Of a stretch of DNA of 64,000 nucleotides, positions 34,316 through 43,732 are shown in pieces (positions within the stretch are counted from its first letter, which is position 1; every line of letters starts with the position of its first letter). This DNA is from Emticicia fluvialis (GTDB lineage Bacteria; Bacteroidota; Bacteroidia; Cytophagales; Spirosomataceae), in assembly GCF_024793945.1 (NCBI RefSeq), contig NZ_JANUSD010000006.1, positions 186,001-250,000 of the forward strand, in the 5' to 3' direction. Both the position numbers and the translations under genes were made by a program. The notes beneath the pieces were generated by a model. That model was given only the letters and a program-made list of their open reading frames with translations, had not been told where the DNA came from and did no database searches.

Positions 34316-36013
34316 ATGACAATCAAACATCGATGGCAAAGAATTATAATCGGAATAATAATCGGCATTTTAGTTTTACTGCTTCTGCTGACCATCGGTG
34401 GTTACTTCTTTTTGAAACCTTTGGTTACTGACCGTGTCAGCAAAGGTGTATTGAGAGCCTCAGACGGGCTGTATCAGCTTTCGTTTTCTGATATACAATA
34501 TAATCCGGGTATGGGCGAAATTGTGATTAAAAACGCAAATTTAAGGCCTGACACCAATGTCTACAAAAGACTGCACGCAATTAAAAAAGCGCCAGATAAC
34601 CTGATGCTGATTGAAGTACCTACCATAAAGCTGACGGGGGTGAATCTGTTGCAGGTGGTTTTTCAACGAATATTAGATATAAATACAATACACGTTCACG
34701 CGCCCACCATTCAGGTGCTTTACAAAGGCCTGAAATATAATTTGCCGCCGGATTCAACCAAACAAAAGACGCCTTACCAGTTAATATCGAAGTTTGTAAA
34801 ATCATTACACATTAAACGTGTAACACTAACGAATGTGGATTTTACCTACGAAAACCGGCAGAATGCAAAGCCGAAAAAAAGTACGGTTAAAAATCTTGAT
34901 GTTGAGATTACGAATATACTGGTGGATTCTGCATCTGACAGGCCCTCAAAAAAAGTTTTATACGCCGACGACTACACATTTAACATTAAAGCAGCTGAAT
35001 TACCAACCAAAAATCATTTTAATACCCACGCTTTTAAAAACATTGTTTTTTCGCTTAAAAACAGATTTTTAACTATTGAAGAATATCACCTTAAACCGCG
35101 TGCCAGCAAAATGGCTTATGCTAAAATGTCTGGCGGGCGCAACCACACGGAGGTAATATTAAATAATATTGTAATAGAAGACATCCGGCCGGAGATGCTG
35201 TTCCCGGATACTAAACTTTATGCAGGTTCAGTACGTATTAATAAGGGGCTTGTGCAGATATTTAAGAACAAGGCTCACCCGGTGCTGGAACGCGACAAAA
35301 CGGGCGAATACCCGCATCAGCTGCTGAAAAAGCTGGATTTACCCCTAAACATTGACACCGTTTTTATCAATAACACCAAGGTTGATTACTCTGAATATGA
35401 CCCGGAGGTAAAACTGACCGGCTTCATAAGCTTTAACCGGATTAATGGCAAGATTACCAATGTTACAAACGACAGCCTGCCACTGGCAAAAGACCCGGTT
35501 ATGCGGGCACAGTTTTATAGCTACTTCATGAATCGTGGCAGCCTTGATGTGGCATTTACTTTTAATATTCCTTCAAAAAAGGGAGATTTCACCTGTCAGG
35601 GTCAGCTGGGCAATTTTGAGGGTACTTCTATCAATAACATTACGGTAGCGCTTACCAAGGTAAGTGTGCAGTCGTTGAAGATAAACAAATATGTTTTCAG
35701 ACTGAAAGCGGATGATTACCGCGTAACCGGCACAGGCACCTTACATTACGAAAACCTGAAAGCAACCATATTGAAAGTAAATAAAGATACAGTAGAAAAA
35801 AAACCGAGATTCCGGCTCTTTAAAAAGCGTGCGCTGCCTACCTTTCTGGTCAATAATCTGGTGTTAAAAGACGCTAACCCCCGCAAGAATAATCAACTAA
35901 AAACAGGCACTATCAATTACAAGCGCCCGCGGACCAAATCTTTCTTTGGCGCTATCTGGGGTGGTTTGTCTCAATCGCTTTTTCAGAGCGTTACGGGTAC
36001 TGTGAAGGATTAA
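34316..36013 (+). CDS. AsmA-like inner-membrane-anchored periplasmic protein
   Basis: 565 residues. One N-terminal transmembrane helix (about 10-32) is followed by FLKPLVTDRVSKGVLRASDGLYQLSFSDIQYNPGMGEIVIKNANLRPD, the opening typical of AsmA/DUF748-like proteins. The rest is beta-strand-rich with repeated hydrophobic/polar alternation, compatible with a bridge-like lipid-transfer groove. It lies 15 bp after the GH13 terminator and is a separate unit. Role in envelope lipid transport is inferred from the family only. Confidence 0.7.
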   Translation: MTIKHRWQRIIIGIIIGILVLLLLLTIGGYFFLKPLVTDRVSKGVLRASDGLYQLSFSDIQYNPGMGEIVIKNANLRPDTNVYKRLHAIKKAPDNLMLIEVPTIKLTGVNLLQVVFQRILDINTIHVHAPTIQVLYKGLKYNLPPDSTKQKTPYQLISKFVKSLHIKRVTLTNVDFTYENRQNAKPKKSTVKNLDVEITNILVDSASDRPSKKVLYADDYTFNIKAAELPTKNHFNTHAFKNIVFSLKNRFLTIEEYHLKPRASKMAYAKMSGGRNHTEVILNNIVIEDIRPEMLFPDTKLYAGSVRINKGLVQIFKNKAHPVLERDKTGEYPHQLLKKLDLPLNIDTVFINNTKVDYSEYDPEVKLTGFISFNRINGKITNVTNDSLPLAKDPVMRAQFYSYFMNRGSLDVAFTFNIPSKKGDFTCQGQLGNFEGTSINNITVALTKVSVQSLKINKYVFRLKADDYRVTGTGTLHYENLKATILKVNKDTVEKKPRFRLFKKRALPTFLVNNLVLKDANPRKNNQLKTGTINYKRPRTKSFFGAIWGGLSQSLFQSVTGTVKD

Positions 36014-36042
36014 GATACCCAATAGCATACATTTACCGACGG

Positions 36043-37305
36043 TTACTTCTTATTGGCACTGTTATAGAGCAGGTAGGTAAGGTTTAGCTGAAAACTAAGT
36101 TTTTCTGCGTATATATCATCAATGAGTAGCTTTGAATTTTTGTAATAAAATATAGATACCTGTTCTCTTTTACCTTTTGGAAGCACTTTCACATTAGCTG
36201 AAAGTAGAAAGTTTTTCCACTTCATTCCTGCTTCTCCTACTGCATATACGCTAAGCCTGCTACCTGAAACAGATTTTATATCAGGATAAGAAACGAGCGT
36301 TTTAGCATTGATACCTATGCCAACAATTGGTTTAAAGGCGTATCGGCTGCGAAATTCATGCCTGACTTTTGGTAAAAAATTCAGGTAATAAAGGCTGGAT
36401 GAAAAGTGATTAGCATCACTCTTAATGACTTCACGATTAAGATAGACTTCCATTACAAAACTTTCTCTGTGAAAGTTCCTTATGGATGAAACAGTGGCAT
36501 TAATCCCGACCAGCAAGTTCGGCACACTGGTTCTTGTTTCGAAATATTGATTTACATTGTAATTCTGAATGAATATATTTCTATCATTTGCCAAACCCGC
36601 CATTAATCCAAAAGCAAAACCAGCTTTATCTTTTTTCTTCTTCACATAACAGGTATAATTACAGCCGATACACTCATTGAACTCAATAAATTTATCCATC
36701 AGGTCCTCAAGTGAAAATTCTATGCTTCTGGTTTTTATCGTCTTTCCACATTGGCTGAAAAGTTCTTCCAGCTGCTTTTGAAAGACTTTATTGTTAAGCA
36801 AATAGGTTTTCTTGTTTCTATTCTCGTCTAATAAATACTGTAAAAAGAAATGATTTATTAACTCTGTTATTTTCTGGCCTTCTTTATAAAAGAAGTGGTT
36901 TTTGTTATTAGAATCTCTTACCGACAACAAACTATAATCTGACTTCAATAAAACTAAAAAAGCTAACAAGGTATCCTTCCTGATATGTAAATTGCGATCG
37001 TAGAGCAATTCGTTCTTCAAGACTGGCGTAACATCTAAATCAACTCTTCCTACCAGGTAGCTTTCTTTTCCTGATATTCCAAAGGCTACCAGTTCACTGA
37101 TATGATAAATCTCCTCGGGCCCATCTGCATTTTTAAAATTGATGCTTACCGGGTTAACCGCCCAGTTCAGGTCATCAATTTTACCTTTCAAGGTGTCAGT
37201 CTGGTTTTTTAAAATAATGAAGCCATCTACATAGTTTTTCTGCGAGAAAGCATAAGAAGAAATTAGAACAAGTATAAGAAGGGTGGTGGTCTTGATAGAG
37301 TACAT
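36043..37305 (-). CDS. Exported protein, tandem paralogue A
   Basis: 420 residues with a signal peptide (TTLLILVLISSYAFS). Its N-terminal 40-residue block (QKNYVDGFIILKNQTDTLKG and following) is identical to that of the next gene apart from one base in 125 bp. A conserved Cys motif (CIGCNYTCYVKKK, near residue 215) and a C-terminal half that reads like a small outer-membrane barrel follow. Family function unknown; a DUF with a GWxxxK-type beta-barrel is likely. The gene is 112 bp downstream of its paralogue. Confidence 0.72.
   Translation of the reverse strand: MYSIKTTTLLILVLISSYAFSQKNYVDGFIILKNQTDTLKGKIDDLNWAVNPVSINFKNADGPEEIYHISELVAFGISGKESYLVGRVDLDVTPVLKNELLYDRNLHIRKDTLLAFLVLLKSDYSLLSVRDSNNKNHFFYKEGQKITELINHFFLQYLLDENRNKKTYLLNNKVFQKQLEELFSQCGKTIKTRSIEFSLEDLMDKFIEFNECIGCNYTCYVKKKKDKAGFAFGLMAGLANDRNIFIQNYNVNQYFETRTSVPNLLVGINATVSSIRNFHRESFVMEVYLNREVIKSDANHFSSSLYYLNFLPKVRHEFRSRYAFKPIVGIGINAKTLVSYPDIKSVSGSRLSVYAVGEAGMKWKNFLLSANVKVLPKGKREQVSIFYYKNSKLLIDDIYAEKLSFQLNLTYLLYNSANKK
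37128..37252. repeat. 125-bp gene-conversion repeat, copy 1
   Basis: This stretch matches 38491-38615 with a single base difference, whereas flanking sequence of the two genes is clearly diverged. It encodes the shared N-terminal block of the two paralogues. Confidence 0.9.
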
Positions 37306-37417
37306 TTGCTTTATTTAGTTACAGCTATTTCAAAAAGTATGCATACGAACAAATTATGAAATTTCAGATTAATAACAATGACGTTCCAAATAATTATTTT
37401 GCCTGAGAAGGCCTAAG

Positions 37418-38659
37418 CTATCTTTTCTTCTTAGCGCTGTTATAAAGCAGATAGGTAAGTTGAAGCTGAAAGTTAACGCGTTGGTAACTGATTACATCTA
37501 GTACTTCGGCAACTTTAGTATAGACAATTTTTACATCTTCATTTTTGTGCATTGGCTTTACCTTAATACGAGCCGCAATAAGAAAATTATTTAATTTAAC
37601 CCCACCTTCACCTATCAGGAACAAATTTATCTTGTTACCCATGTAAGATTTATCTTCCATCCGAGAAACCATATACTTAAAATTAACCCCGGCTCCTACA
37701 AAGGGTTTCATGATGGCATGGCTTATAAACTGATGTCTGACAAGCGGAACGAAATTTAGATAGGTAAAAGTTGCAGAATAGTTGTTAGTTTCGTTTTTGA
37801 TGCTTTCCTGGTTAATAAATGCCTCAATTAAGAGAATATTTCTATTCAGATTTCTTCTTGATGAAATAGAAAAATTCAGGCCATATAGCAAGGATGGTGC
37901 TTTAGTTTTTGCTTCAAAATAATTGCGCTCATAGTAATCATTGTGTGAGAAAAAGTTCCTTTCGCTGGAAATACCGGCCATCAATCCAATTGTTAAAACA
38001 GCTTTATCCGCCTTTTTCTTAACATAACAGGTGTAGGTACAACCTATACATTCACTAAACTCAATAAACTTATCGGTCAAGGCCTGTATTTCAAATTCTG
38101 TGTTATTAACCTGAATTTTCCTGCTACATTGATTAAACAATAACTCTAACTGCTTCTGATATAGCTTGTTATTAAACTCATATACTTTTTCGCCTCTCTT
38201 TTGCAAAAACTTATGATTAATCAGCTCAGTTATCTTCTGATGATCTTTGTAGAAAAAATGCTCTTTGCTGGTTTCATCTTTTAAATATAACAGGCTATAA
38301 TCTGCCTTTAACAAAACAAGAAAAGGGAGCAGCGTATCTTTTTTCACTATCAGGTTACGATCCTGGAGTAAAGCAGTACTTTCGAAAGGCGTAATGTCCA
38401 GATCCGCTTTTTCAACTATATAACTTTCTTTTTCAAATAATCCAAAAGCCTTCAGCTGGCTGATGCTATAAGATTCTTCTATGTTTTGAACATTTTTAAA
38501 ATTGATGCTTACCGGGTTAACCGCCCAGTTCAGGTCATCAATTTTACCTTTCAAGGTGTCGGTCTGGTTTTTTAAAATAATGAAGCCATCTACATAGTTT
38601 TTCTGCGAGAAAGCAGACAAAGAGATACAAACAAAAAGCAATGCTTGCAGGATTTTCAT
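37418..38659 (-). CDS. Exported protein, tandem paralogue B
   Basis: 413 residues, signal peptide (KILQALLFVCISLSAFS), same domain order as the gene at 36043-37305: the shared KNYVDGFIILKNQ block, a middle region with KDTLLPFLVLLKADYSLL, the Cys motif CIGCTYTCYVKKK, and a barrel-like C-terminal half ending LTYLLYNSAKKK. Roughly half of the residues are identical to the paralogue outside the 125-bp block. Tandem duplication is evident. Function unknown. Confidence 0.72.
   Translation of the reverse strand: MKILQALLFVCISLSAFSQKNYVDGFIILKNQTDTLKGKIDDLNWAVNPVSINFKNVQNIEESYSISQLKAFGLFEKESYIVEKADLDITPFESTALLQDRNLIVKKDTLLPFLVLLKADYSLLYLKDETSKEHFFYKDHQKITELINHKFLQKRGEKVYEFNNKLYQKQLELLFNQCSRKIQVNNTEFEIQALTDKFIEFSECIGCTYTCYVKKKADKAVLTIGLMAGISSERNFFSHNDYYERNYFEAKTKAPSLLYGLNFSISSRRNLNRNILLIEAFINQESIKNETNNYSATFTYLNFVPLVRHQFISHAIMKPFVGAGVNFKYMVSRMEDKSYMGNKINLFLIGEGGVKLNNFLIAARIKVKPMHKNEDVKIVYTKVAEVLDVISYQRVNFQLQLTYLLYNSAKKKR
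38491..38615. repeat. 125-bp gene-conversion repeat, copy 2
   Basis: Counterpart of 37128-37252, one mismatch (A/G) in the segment that encodes DTLKG. Confidence 0.9.
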
Positions 38660-38870
38660 AAAGCGTGTTCAGTGGTTTTATATTTTAGGCCAACAGGAAA
38701 AGTTAGTATATACGTAACTGGCTCCAATTTAATAAAAAACTGAATCAGACCGAATATAAGCTGCAAATAATAATTTTATGGTAATCTGTGTAGGCTATAC
38801 ACATTGACTAATCACAATGACAGCGTATAACAGTTTACGGTATACCTGTTATAAACAGCCCGGCACAAAA

Positions 38871-38896
38871 AAAACCACCTTTTGCAAGGTGGTTTT
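38871..38896 (-). terminator. Terminator of the ribonucleotide reductase gene
   Basis: The stem AAAACCACCTT (38871-38881) / AAGGTGGTTTT (38886-38896) has a 4-nt loop and, on the minus strand, a run of eight T (38867-38874). It begins 36 bp past the stop codon. Confidence 0.9.
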
Positions 38897-38931
38897 CACT
38901 GAATAATTAAGAAAGAAAGAAGTCGGAATCC

Positions 38932-41403
38932 TTATGAGCCACACATTTCGCACCCTTCAGGGTTATCAAGCGAGCATTGCATAGCAGCGTATTGATAGTC
39001 TCCGTCACCACTAAAAGTAGAGGCGGCAGCAGCTTTAGCCGTTTGTTCTTCGGCATATTTAGCATAATCCAGAGGTTTTTCCTCTACGGTTGTAACGGCC
39101 GGTACTACCTCTGCAATGGCTTGTCTGTCTACTGTAAATTTAACAGCATCAGCAGCAGCCTTGGTGCGTAAGTAATACATACCGGTTTTCAGACCTGCTT
39201 TCCATGCATAGAAGTGCATAGAGGTAAGCTTACCGAAATTGGCGTTTTCCATAAAGATATTCAACGACTGACTCTGGCAGATAAATGCTCCGCGGTCGGC
39301 CGCCATATCAATAATGGTTTTTTGCTTGATTTCCCACGCAGTTTTGTAGATTTCCTTCAAATTTTGTGGAATTTCGGCTATTGCCTGTACAGAACCGTTA
39401 GCTGCAATCAATTTGTTTTTCATGGTATCGTTCCACAAGCCGATTTTCACCAGGTCTTTCAGCAAATGCTTGTTTACTACCACAAACTCACCCGATAGTA
39501 CACGACGGGTATAAATGTTTGACGTGTAGGGCTCAAAACATTCGTTGTTACCCAATATCTGGCTGGTTGATGCCGTTGGCATCGGAGCTACCAATAATGA
39601 GTTACGCACACCGTTTTGCTTCACTTGTTCACGAAGCACTTCCCAGTTCCAGCGACCTGACGTTGGTGTAACACCCCACATGTCGAACTGGAAGATACCT
39701 TGCGAAATCGGAGATCCCTCCCATGTAGCATAAGGTCCTTCTTTAATGGCCAATTCCATCGATGCCTCCATGGCAGCAAAGTATATCGTCTCGAAAATGT
39801 CTTTGTTTAACTGACGGGCCTCGTCAGACTCAAACGGCATTCTTAAGGTGATAAACGCATCAGCAAGACCCTGTACACCCAAACCTATAGGACGGTGGCG
39901 AAGGTTACTTTTTTCTGCTTCCGGAACAGGATAGTAATTAATATCTATAACTTTATTCAGGTTACGGGTAATTACTTTCGTAACCTCATATAATTTCTCG
40001 TGGTCAAATTTCAGGAAGCCTGTTACCGTGTCTTTCACTATATATTTCGGCAAGGCTATAGAGGCCAGGTTACATACAGCTACTTCGTCAGGCGATGTAT
40101 ACTCGATAATCTCGGTACACAGGTTTGAAGATTTGATGGTACCCAGGTTTTTCTGGTTCGATTTCTTATTGGCTGCATCTTTGTATAGCATGTAAGGCGT
40201 ACCGGTTTCTACCTGCGACTCCATGATGGCAAACCATAGATCCTGTGCTTTGATAGTCTTGCGGGCGCGGCCTTCAAGCTCATATTTCTCGTACAACTTC
40301 TCAAACTCTTCGCCGTAGCATTCTGACAGACCCGGCGCCTCATGAGGACAGAACAACGACCAGGTGTCGTTGGCCTCTACGCGTTTCATGAAGAGGTCAG
40401 ATATCCATAGTGCATAGAACAAGTCACGTGCACGCAACTCTTCTTTGCCGTGGTTTTTCTTCAGGTCAAGGAAATCAAAGACATCAGCATGCCAGGGTTC
40501 CAGATAAATAGCAAATGAACCTTTGCGCTTGCCACCTCCCTGGTCTACATAACGGGCGGTGTCGTTAAAAACACGCAACATAGGCACAATACCGTTAGAT
40601 GTACCGTTGGTGCCTTTAATGTAAGAACCAGTGGCGCGTACGTCATGTATAGCCAGACCAATACCACCGGCCGATTGTGATATCTGCGCAGTTTGGCGCA
40701 GGGTATCATAAATACCTGTGATACTGTCTTCTTTCATGGTTAACAGGAAGCATGAAGACAGCTGTGGCTTAGGCGTACCCGCATTAAATAAGGTTGGAGT
40801 AGCATGCGTAAACCAGCGCTCAGACAGCAACTCGTAAGTTTCAAGTACTCTATCAATATCATCTCCATGAATACCCACCGATACACGCATCAGCATGTGT
40901 TGCGGGCGTTCAACAATCTTACCGTTTAGTTTAAGCAGGTATGATTTCTCAAGGGTTTTATATCCGAAATAATCATATCCGAAATCACGATCATAAATAA
41001 TGGCAGAATCAAGCGTTGCCGCGTGTTTCTGAATCACTTTCCAGGTGTCTTTGGCAATCAGAGATGCATTCTGCCCGGTCTTTGGGTCTACGTACTGATA
41101 CAACATTTTCATGGTACCAGAAAAAGACTTCAAGGTATTTTTATGAAGGTTAGAAATAGCAATCCGTGCAGCCAGAATGGCGTAATCGGGGTGCTTTGTG
41201 GTCATCGAAGCGGCAGTTTCTGCGGCAAGGTTATCCAGTTCAGAGGTATTAACACCATCATAGATACCGGCTACAACTTTCATGGCTACTTCAACGGGTT
41301 GGACAAATGCCGGCTCAAGGCCATAGCACAAACGCTCGATACGAGCAGTGATTTTGTCGAACTTTACCGACTCTCGGCGGCCGTCTCGTTTAATTACATA
41401 CAT
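38932..41403 (-). CDS. nrdA: Ribonucleoside-diphosphate reductase, class I alpha subunit
   Basis: 823 residues, the normal length. An N-terminal ATP-cone (YVIKRDGRRESVKFDKITARIERLC, residues 2-90) gives dATP/ATP control. The barrel carries the SSCFLLTM active-site Cys, the NLCTEI Cys, radical-path residues in the FEPYTSNIYTRRVLSGEF segment, and the C-terminal redox tail EGCEMCGS that is reduced by thioredoxin. It makes deoxyribonucleotides. The small subunit gene is not adjacent; the next co-directional gene is unrelated, so the beta subunit is encoded elsewhere. The leader region upstream holds DnaA-box-like sites and a hairpin. Confidence 0.96.
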   Translation of the reverse strand: MYVIKRDGRRESVKFDKITARIERLCYGLEPAFVQPVEVAMKVVAGIYDGVNTSELDNLAAETAASMTTKHPDYAILAARIAISNLHKNTLKSFSGTMKMLYQYVDPKTGQNASLIAKDTWKVIQKHAATLDSAIIYDRDFGYDYFGYKTLEKSYLLKLNGKIVERPQHMLMRVSVGIHGDDIDRVLETYELLSERWFTHATPTLFNAGTPKPQLSSCFLLTMKEDSITGIYDTLRQTAQISQSAGGIGLAIHDVRATGSYIKGTNGTSNGIVPMLRVFNDTARYVDQGGGKRKGSFAIYLEPWHADVFDFLDLKKNHGKEELRARDLFYALWISDLFMKRVEANDTWSLFCPHEAPGLSECYGEEFEKLYEKYELEGRARKTIKAQDLWFAIMESQVETGTPYMLYKDAANKKSNQKNLGTIKSSNLCTEIIEYTSPDEVAVCNLASIALPKYIVKDTVTGFLKFDHEKLYEVTKVITRNLNKVIDINYYPVPEAEKSNLRHRPIGLGVQGLADAFITLRMPFESDEARQLNKDIFETIYFAAMEASMELAIKEGPYATWEGSPISQGIFQFDMWGVTPTSGRWNWEVLREQVKQNGVRNSLLVAPMPTASTSQILGNNECFEPYTSNIYTRRVLSGEFVVVNKHLLKDLVKIGLWNDTMKNKLIAANGSVQAIAEIPQNLKEIYKTAWEIKQKTIIDMAADRGAFICQSQSLNIFMENANFGKLTSMHFYAWKAGLKTGMYYLRTKAAADAVKFTVDRQAIAEVVPAVTTVEEKPLDYAKYAEEQTAKAAAASTFSGDGDYQYAAMQCSLDNPEGCEMCGS

Positions 41404-41732
41404 AAGGTCGTCTCTGTAAGGGGTTTGGATTCAAAAAAAACAATTCTGACCAAGCACAAACGGCCCAGACACGTTTAAAAATTACAGCATTATAACGTTT
41501 TTCAGTTATCTTGGCCGCCTGTTTTTGCAGGCTTGCGGCCTTGAAACCTCAAAGCAGCCAGACTATATTTACAGATTGCAAAAGTTGTACCAGTACTCAA
41601 ACAAAAAGTTTTGAGTATGTAAAATTAACAAAATCCGCAGGCTTGCGAAAACCTAATATCTATACCTTATTTAGCAAAAGCAAAAAAGCGCAATATTAAG
41701 AAAATGTTAAGACCTAATAATCAATCAGTTAG

Positions 41733-41751
41733 TTTTCGAAGAAATCGAAAA
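41733..41751. promoter_or_regulatory. Palindrome TTTTCGA-AGAAA-TCGAAAA upstream of nrdA
   Basis: Seven-base arms are an exact match around five nt. It could be a regulator site. It does not resemble an NrdR box, and no NrdR box pair was found. Confidence 0.4.
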
Positions 41752-41907
41752 AGTCAAACTCAAAAAGTTTTCCACAATGTTTTGCACAAAAATGGACGTA
41801 TTTTTTCTTGACTTTTCCCGCGTAATTTATATGCAGTATTTAGGTTCAAAGCTACATTAACAAATGTAAAATTTCTATTTTCAGAAAAAAAGAAAAATTC
41901 TGAAAAA

Positions 41908-41916
41908 TTATCCACA
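41908..41916 (+). promoter_or_regulatory. Perfect DnaA box TTATCCACA
   Basis: Exact match to the DnaA consensus, with a one-mismatch box in the same direction 140 bp to the left (41768-41776). DnaA controls nrdAB in E. coli, so control of nrdA is plausible; a cryptic or true replication origin is a weaker alternative. Confidence 0.5.
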
Positions 41917-41931
41917 TCATACAAAAGACGC

Positions 41932-42603
41932 CTAATCGCGGCATTCCATCAACAATAAATCGCCCGTTTCATAAGAAATACGCACCAGGCCGTCTTCTGC
42001 GGCCTCATTACTGCTACCTGCTCTATAGCCCAATACAAGCGCTTCATTATCAAGCTTATACAACAGGTTTTCGGTTCGTACACCTTCTGCTGTTCCGATA
42101 GGTATCAAAGATATGGCAGTGCCTTTTGAAAACCATTTCTCAAAAACACCGGGGGCGGGCAGCAGCGGGTAAATTACAGAGTAATCGTCAATCATCACTA
42201 TCTGAAGTTTACTTTTGTAACGCACCAGGTTGGTCATATTAGTGATGGAATGATCTGCCCTGCGCCCTGTTGCCCACACCACATTAGCGGCGGGGAATCC
42301 ACGAGTTATCAACATCTCAAAAGCCTTGTCGAGATCTGTTTTTTCCTGGTCAGGCGTATGAATAATTTCAATCGGATACTGAATCCTTTCAATTTCTTCC
42401 AGGTCAAGGTCTTTATCAAAATCCCCCATCAGCACATCAACCTTGATACCGAGCTCCAGCACTCTGTGAATGGCCTGGTCCAGTACAACCACAAACGGGC
42501 TCCACTCAAGCAATTGGCCAAGCAATTCAAAACTACAAGCTTCGCCGTTGGCAATAATCAGAGCAGGCTCCTGTTTTTCTCTAACAATGTGATGAGACGA
42601 CAT
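41932..42603 (-). CDS. Thiamine pyrophosphokinase
   Basis: 223 residues. Family signatures: LIIANGEACS near the N-terminus, VLMGDFDKDLDLEEIE (metal-binding DFD), the TPDQEKTDLDKAFEML catalytic stretch, ATGRRADHSITNMTNL, and the C-terminal beta-domain ending SYETGDLLLME. It transfers pyrophosphate from ATP to thiamine, giving thiamine diphosphate. No thi genes or TPP riboswitch are adjacent. The short N-terminal extension of about 12 residues is of no known significance. Confidence 0.9.
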   Translation of the reverse strand: MSSHHIVREKQEPALIIANGEACSFELLGQLLEWSPFVVVLDQAIHRVLELGIKVDVLMGDFDKDLDLEEIERIQYPIEIIHTPDQEKTDLDKAFEMLITRGFPAANVVWATGRRADHSITNMTNLVRYKSKLQIVMIDDYSVIYPLLPAPGVFEKWFSKGTAISLIPIGTAEGVRTENLLYKLDNEALVLGYRAGSSNEAAEDGLVRISYETGDLLLMECRD

Positions 42604-42866
42604 TCAAACAAACAGATTTTAAACTAGGTAAAGGTTTAACCCATTACCGGTGGCAGAAGTTCTCTGTTTTGGGTAAATAATTTTTCCACGCAGGGTTTCT
42701 GCCCTTCAGGTGCAAACACCAGCGCATAACAGTTTACATTATTCAATTATCCGGAGGGCGCCGCTCTTCAGAGAATCGTTCAATACAACAACGTAGCGCC
42801 TGCCTACCGGCACCAAGTTGAAATGATAAATCCGCACTGAATTGCTACAATTCTGAACAACGCTGC

Positions 42867-42874
42867 TAACTTTG
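42867..42874 (+). promoter_or_regulatory. Candidate -7 box for ispE
   Basis: TAACTTTG matches TAnnTTTG 17 bp before the ATG. The -33 region has only a TTG (42842-42844) at 22 nt, so the match is partial. It implies a very short 5' leader. Confidence 0.45.
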
Positions 42875-42890
42875 AATTTTATTTCTGAAG

Positions 42891-43709
42891 ATGCTTAGTT
42901 TTCCAAATGCCAAAATAAACATAGGGTTAAATATTGTAGAAAAAAGACCCGATGGATTCCACAATATAGAATCCGTTTTTTATCCTGTTAACTGGTGCGA
43001 TGCCCTGGAGATTATTCCGGCTGAAGAGCTTCGGTTCGAAAGTTCAGGACTGCCGATTCCAGGCGACCAGTCTAACAACCTGTGCCTGAAAGCCTGGCAT
43101 TTGCTATGCAGCAGCCAGCCTGTACTGGCTGGTAAGGCAGCGGCCTTTCATTTGCACAAGGTTATACCGATGGGAGCCGGCCTGGGAGGGGGCTCAGCAG
43201 ACGGTGCTTTTGCCCTTAAAATTCTGAACGAAATTTTCAGCCTTGGGCTATCTACTGCAGGTTTACAGCATTTTGCACGGCAGTTGGGCTCAGACTGTGC
43301 ATTCTTTATTGAAAACCGCCCTGTTTATTGTTTTCATAAAGGAGATGAATTTGAAGAATTTTCGCTAAATTTAAAGGGTAAATACATTGTAGTTGTGAAC
43401 CCGGCCATTCATATCTCAACGGCCGAAGCCTACAGTGGCGTAATACCCCAAAAGCCGGGGGTCTCATTAAAAGAGGCCTTGATGCAACCCATAAGCACCT
43501 GGGAGGGTCTTATAAAAAACGATTTTGAAAAGAAACTGTCAGAAAAGTATCCGGCCATTGCCGACACCAAAAAAACGCTGTATCAGCAAGGCGCCTTATA
43601 TGCCTCTATGACCGGCTCAGGCTCAACGGTTTACGGTATTTTTGAGACAGAAAAAGATTTGAAGGCTCAATTCCCGAATTTTGCCGTGTGGCAGGGATTT
43701 CTCGACTGA
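42891..43709 (+). CDS. ispE: 4-diphosphocytidyl-2-C-methyl-D-erythritol kinase
   Basis: 272 residues of the GHMP kinase family. FPNAKINIGLNIVEKRPDGFHNIESVFYPV at the start and the ATP-binding PMGAGLGGGSADGAFAL loop (93-109) are diagnostic; the C-terminal GALYASMTGSGSTVYGIF motif completes it. It phosphorylates CDP-methylerythritol in the MEP isoprenoid pathway. It is the first gene of a tight ispE - oxidase subunit III - recO cluster (23-bp gap, then overlap). Confidence 0.96.
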   Translation: MLSFPNAKINIGLNIVEKRPDGFHNIESVFYPVNWCDALEIIPAEELRFESSGLPIPGDQSNNLCLKAWHLLCSSQPVLAGKAAAFHLHKVIPMGAGLGGGSADGAFALKILNEIFSLGLSTAGLQHFARQLGSDCAFFIENRPVYCFHKGDEFEEFSLNLKGKYIVVVNPAIHISTAEAYSGVIPQKPGVSLKEALMQPISTWEGLIKNDFEKKLSEKYPAIADTKKTLYQQGALYASMTGSGSTVYGIFETEKDLKAQFPNFAVWQGFLD

Positions 43710-43732
43710 TAGTTAGCCCAAACCAAAGAAAA

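Larger units (their letters stand above)
41404..41931. other. 528-bp AT-rich intergenic region with DnaA-box-like sites
   Basis: No gene is supported. It contains a hairpin (GGCC..GCCTG / CAGGC..GGCC, 41513-41540), a perfect inverted repeat TTTTCGA-AGAAA-TCGAAAA (41733-41751), a TTTTCCACA (41768-41776), a TTTTGCACA (41780-41788) and a perfect TTATCCACA (41908-41916). It is the upstream region of nrdA and downstream of the thiamine pyrophosphokinase gene. Confidence 0.6.

Noticed and set aside
38660..38870. Possible riboswitch or leader in the gap between the paralogue gene and nrdA
   Set aside because: No recognisable conserved motif; only the nrdA terminator is clear.
41404..41931. Chromosomal replication origin
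   Set aside because: Only one perfect DnaA box, no dnaA, dnaN or gidA neighbours; kept as a regulatory hint for nrdA.
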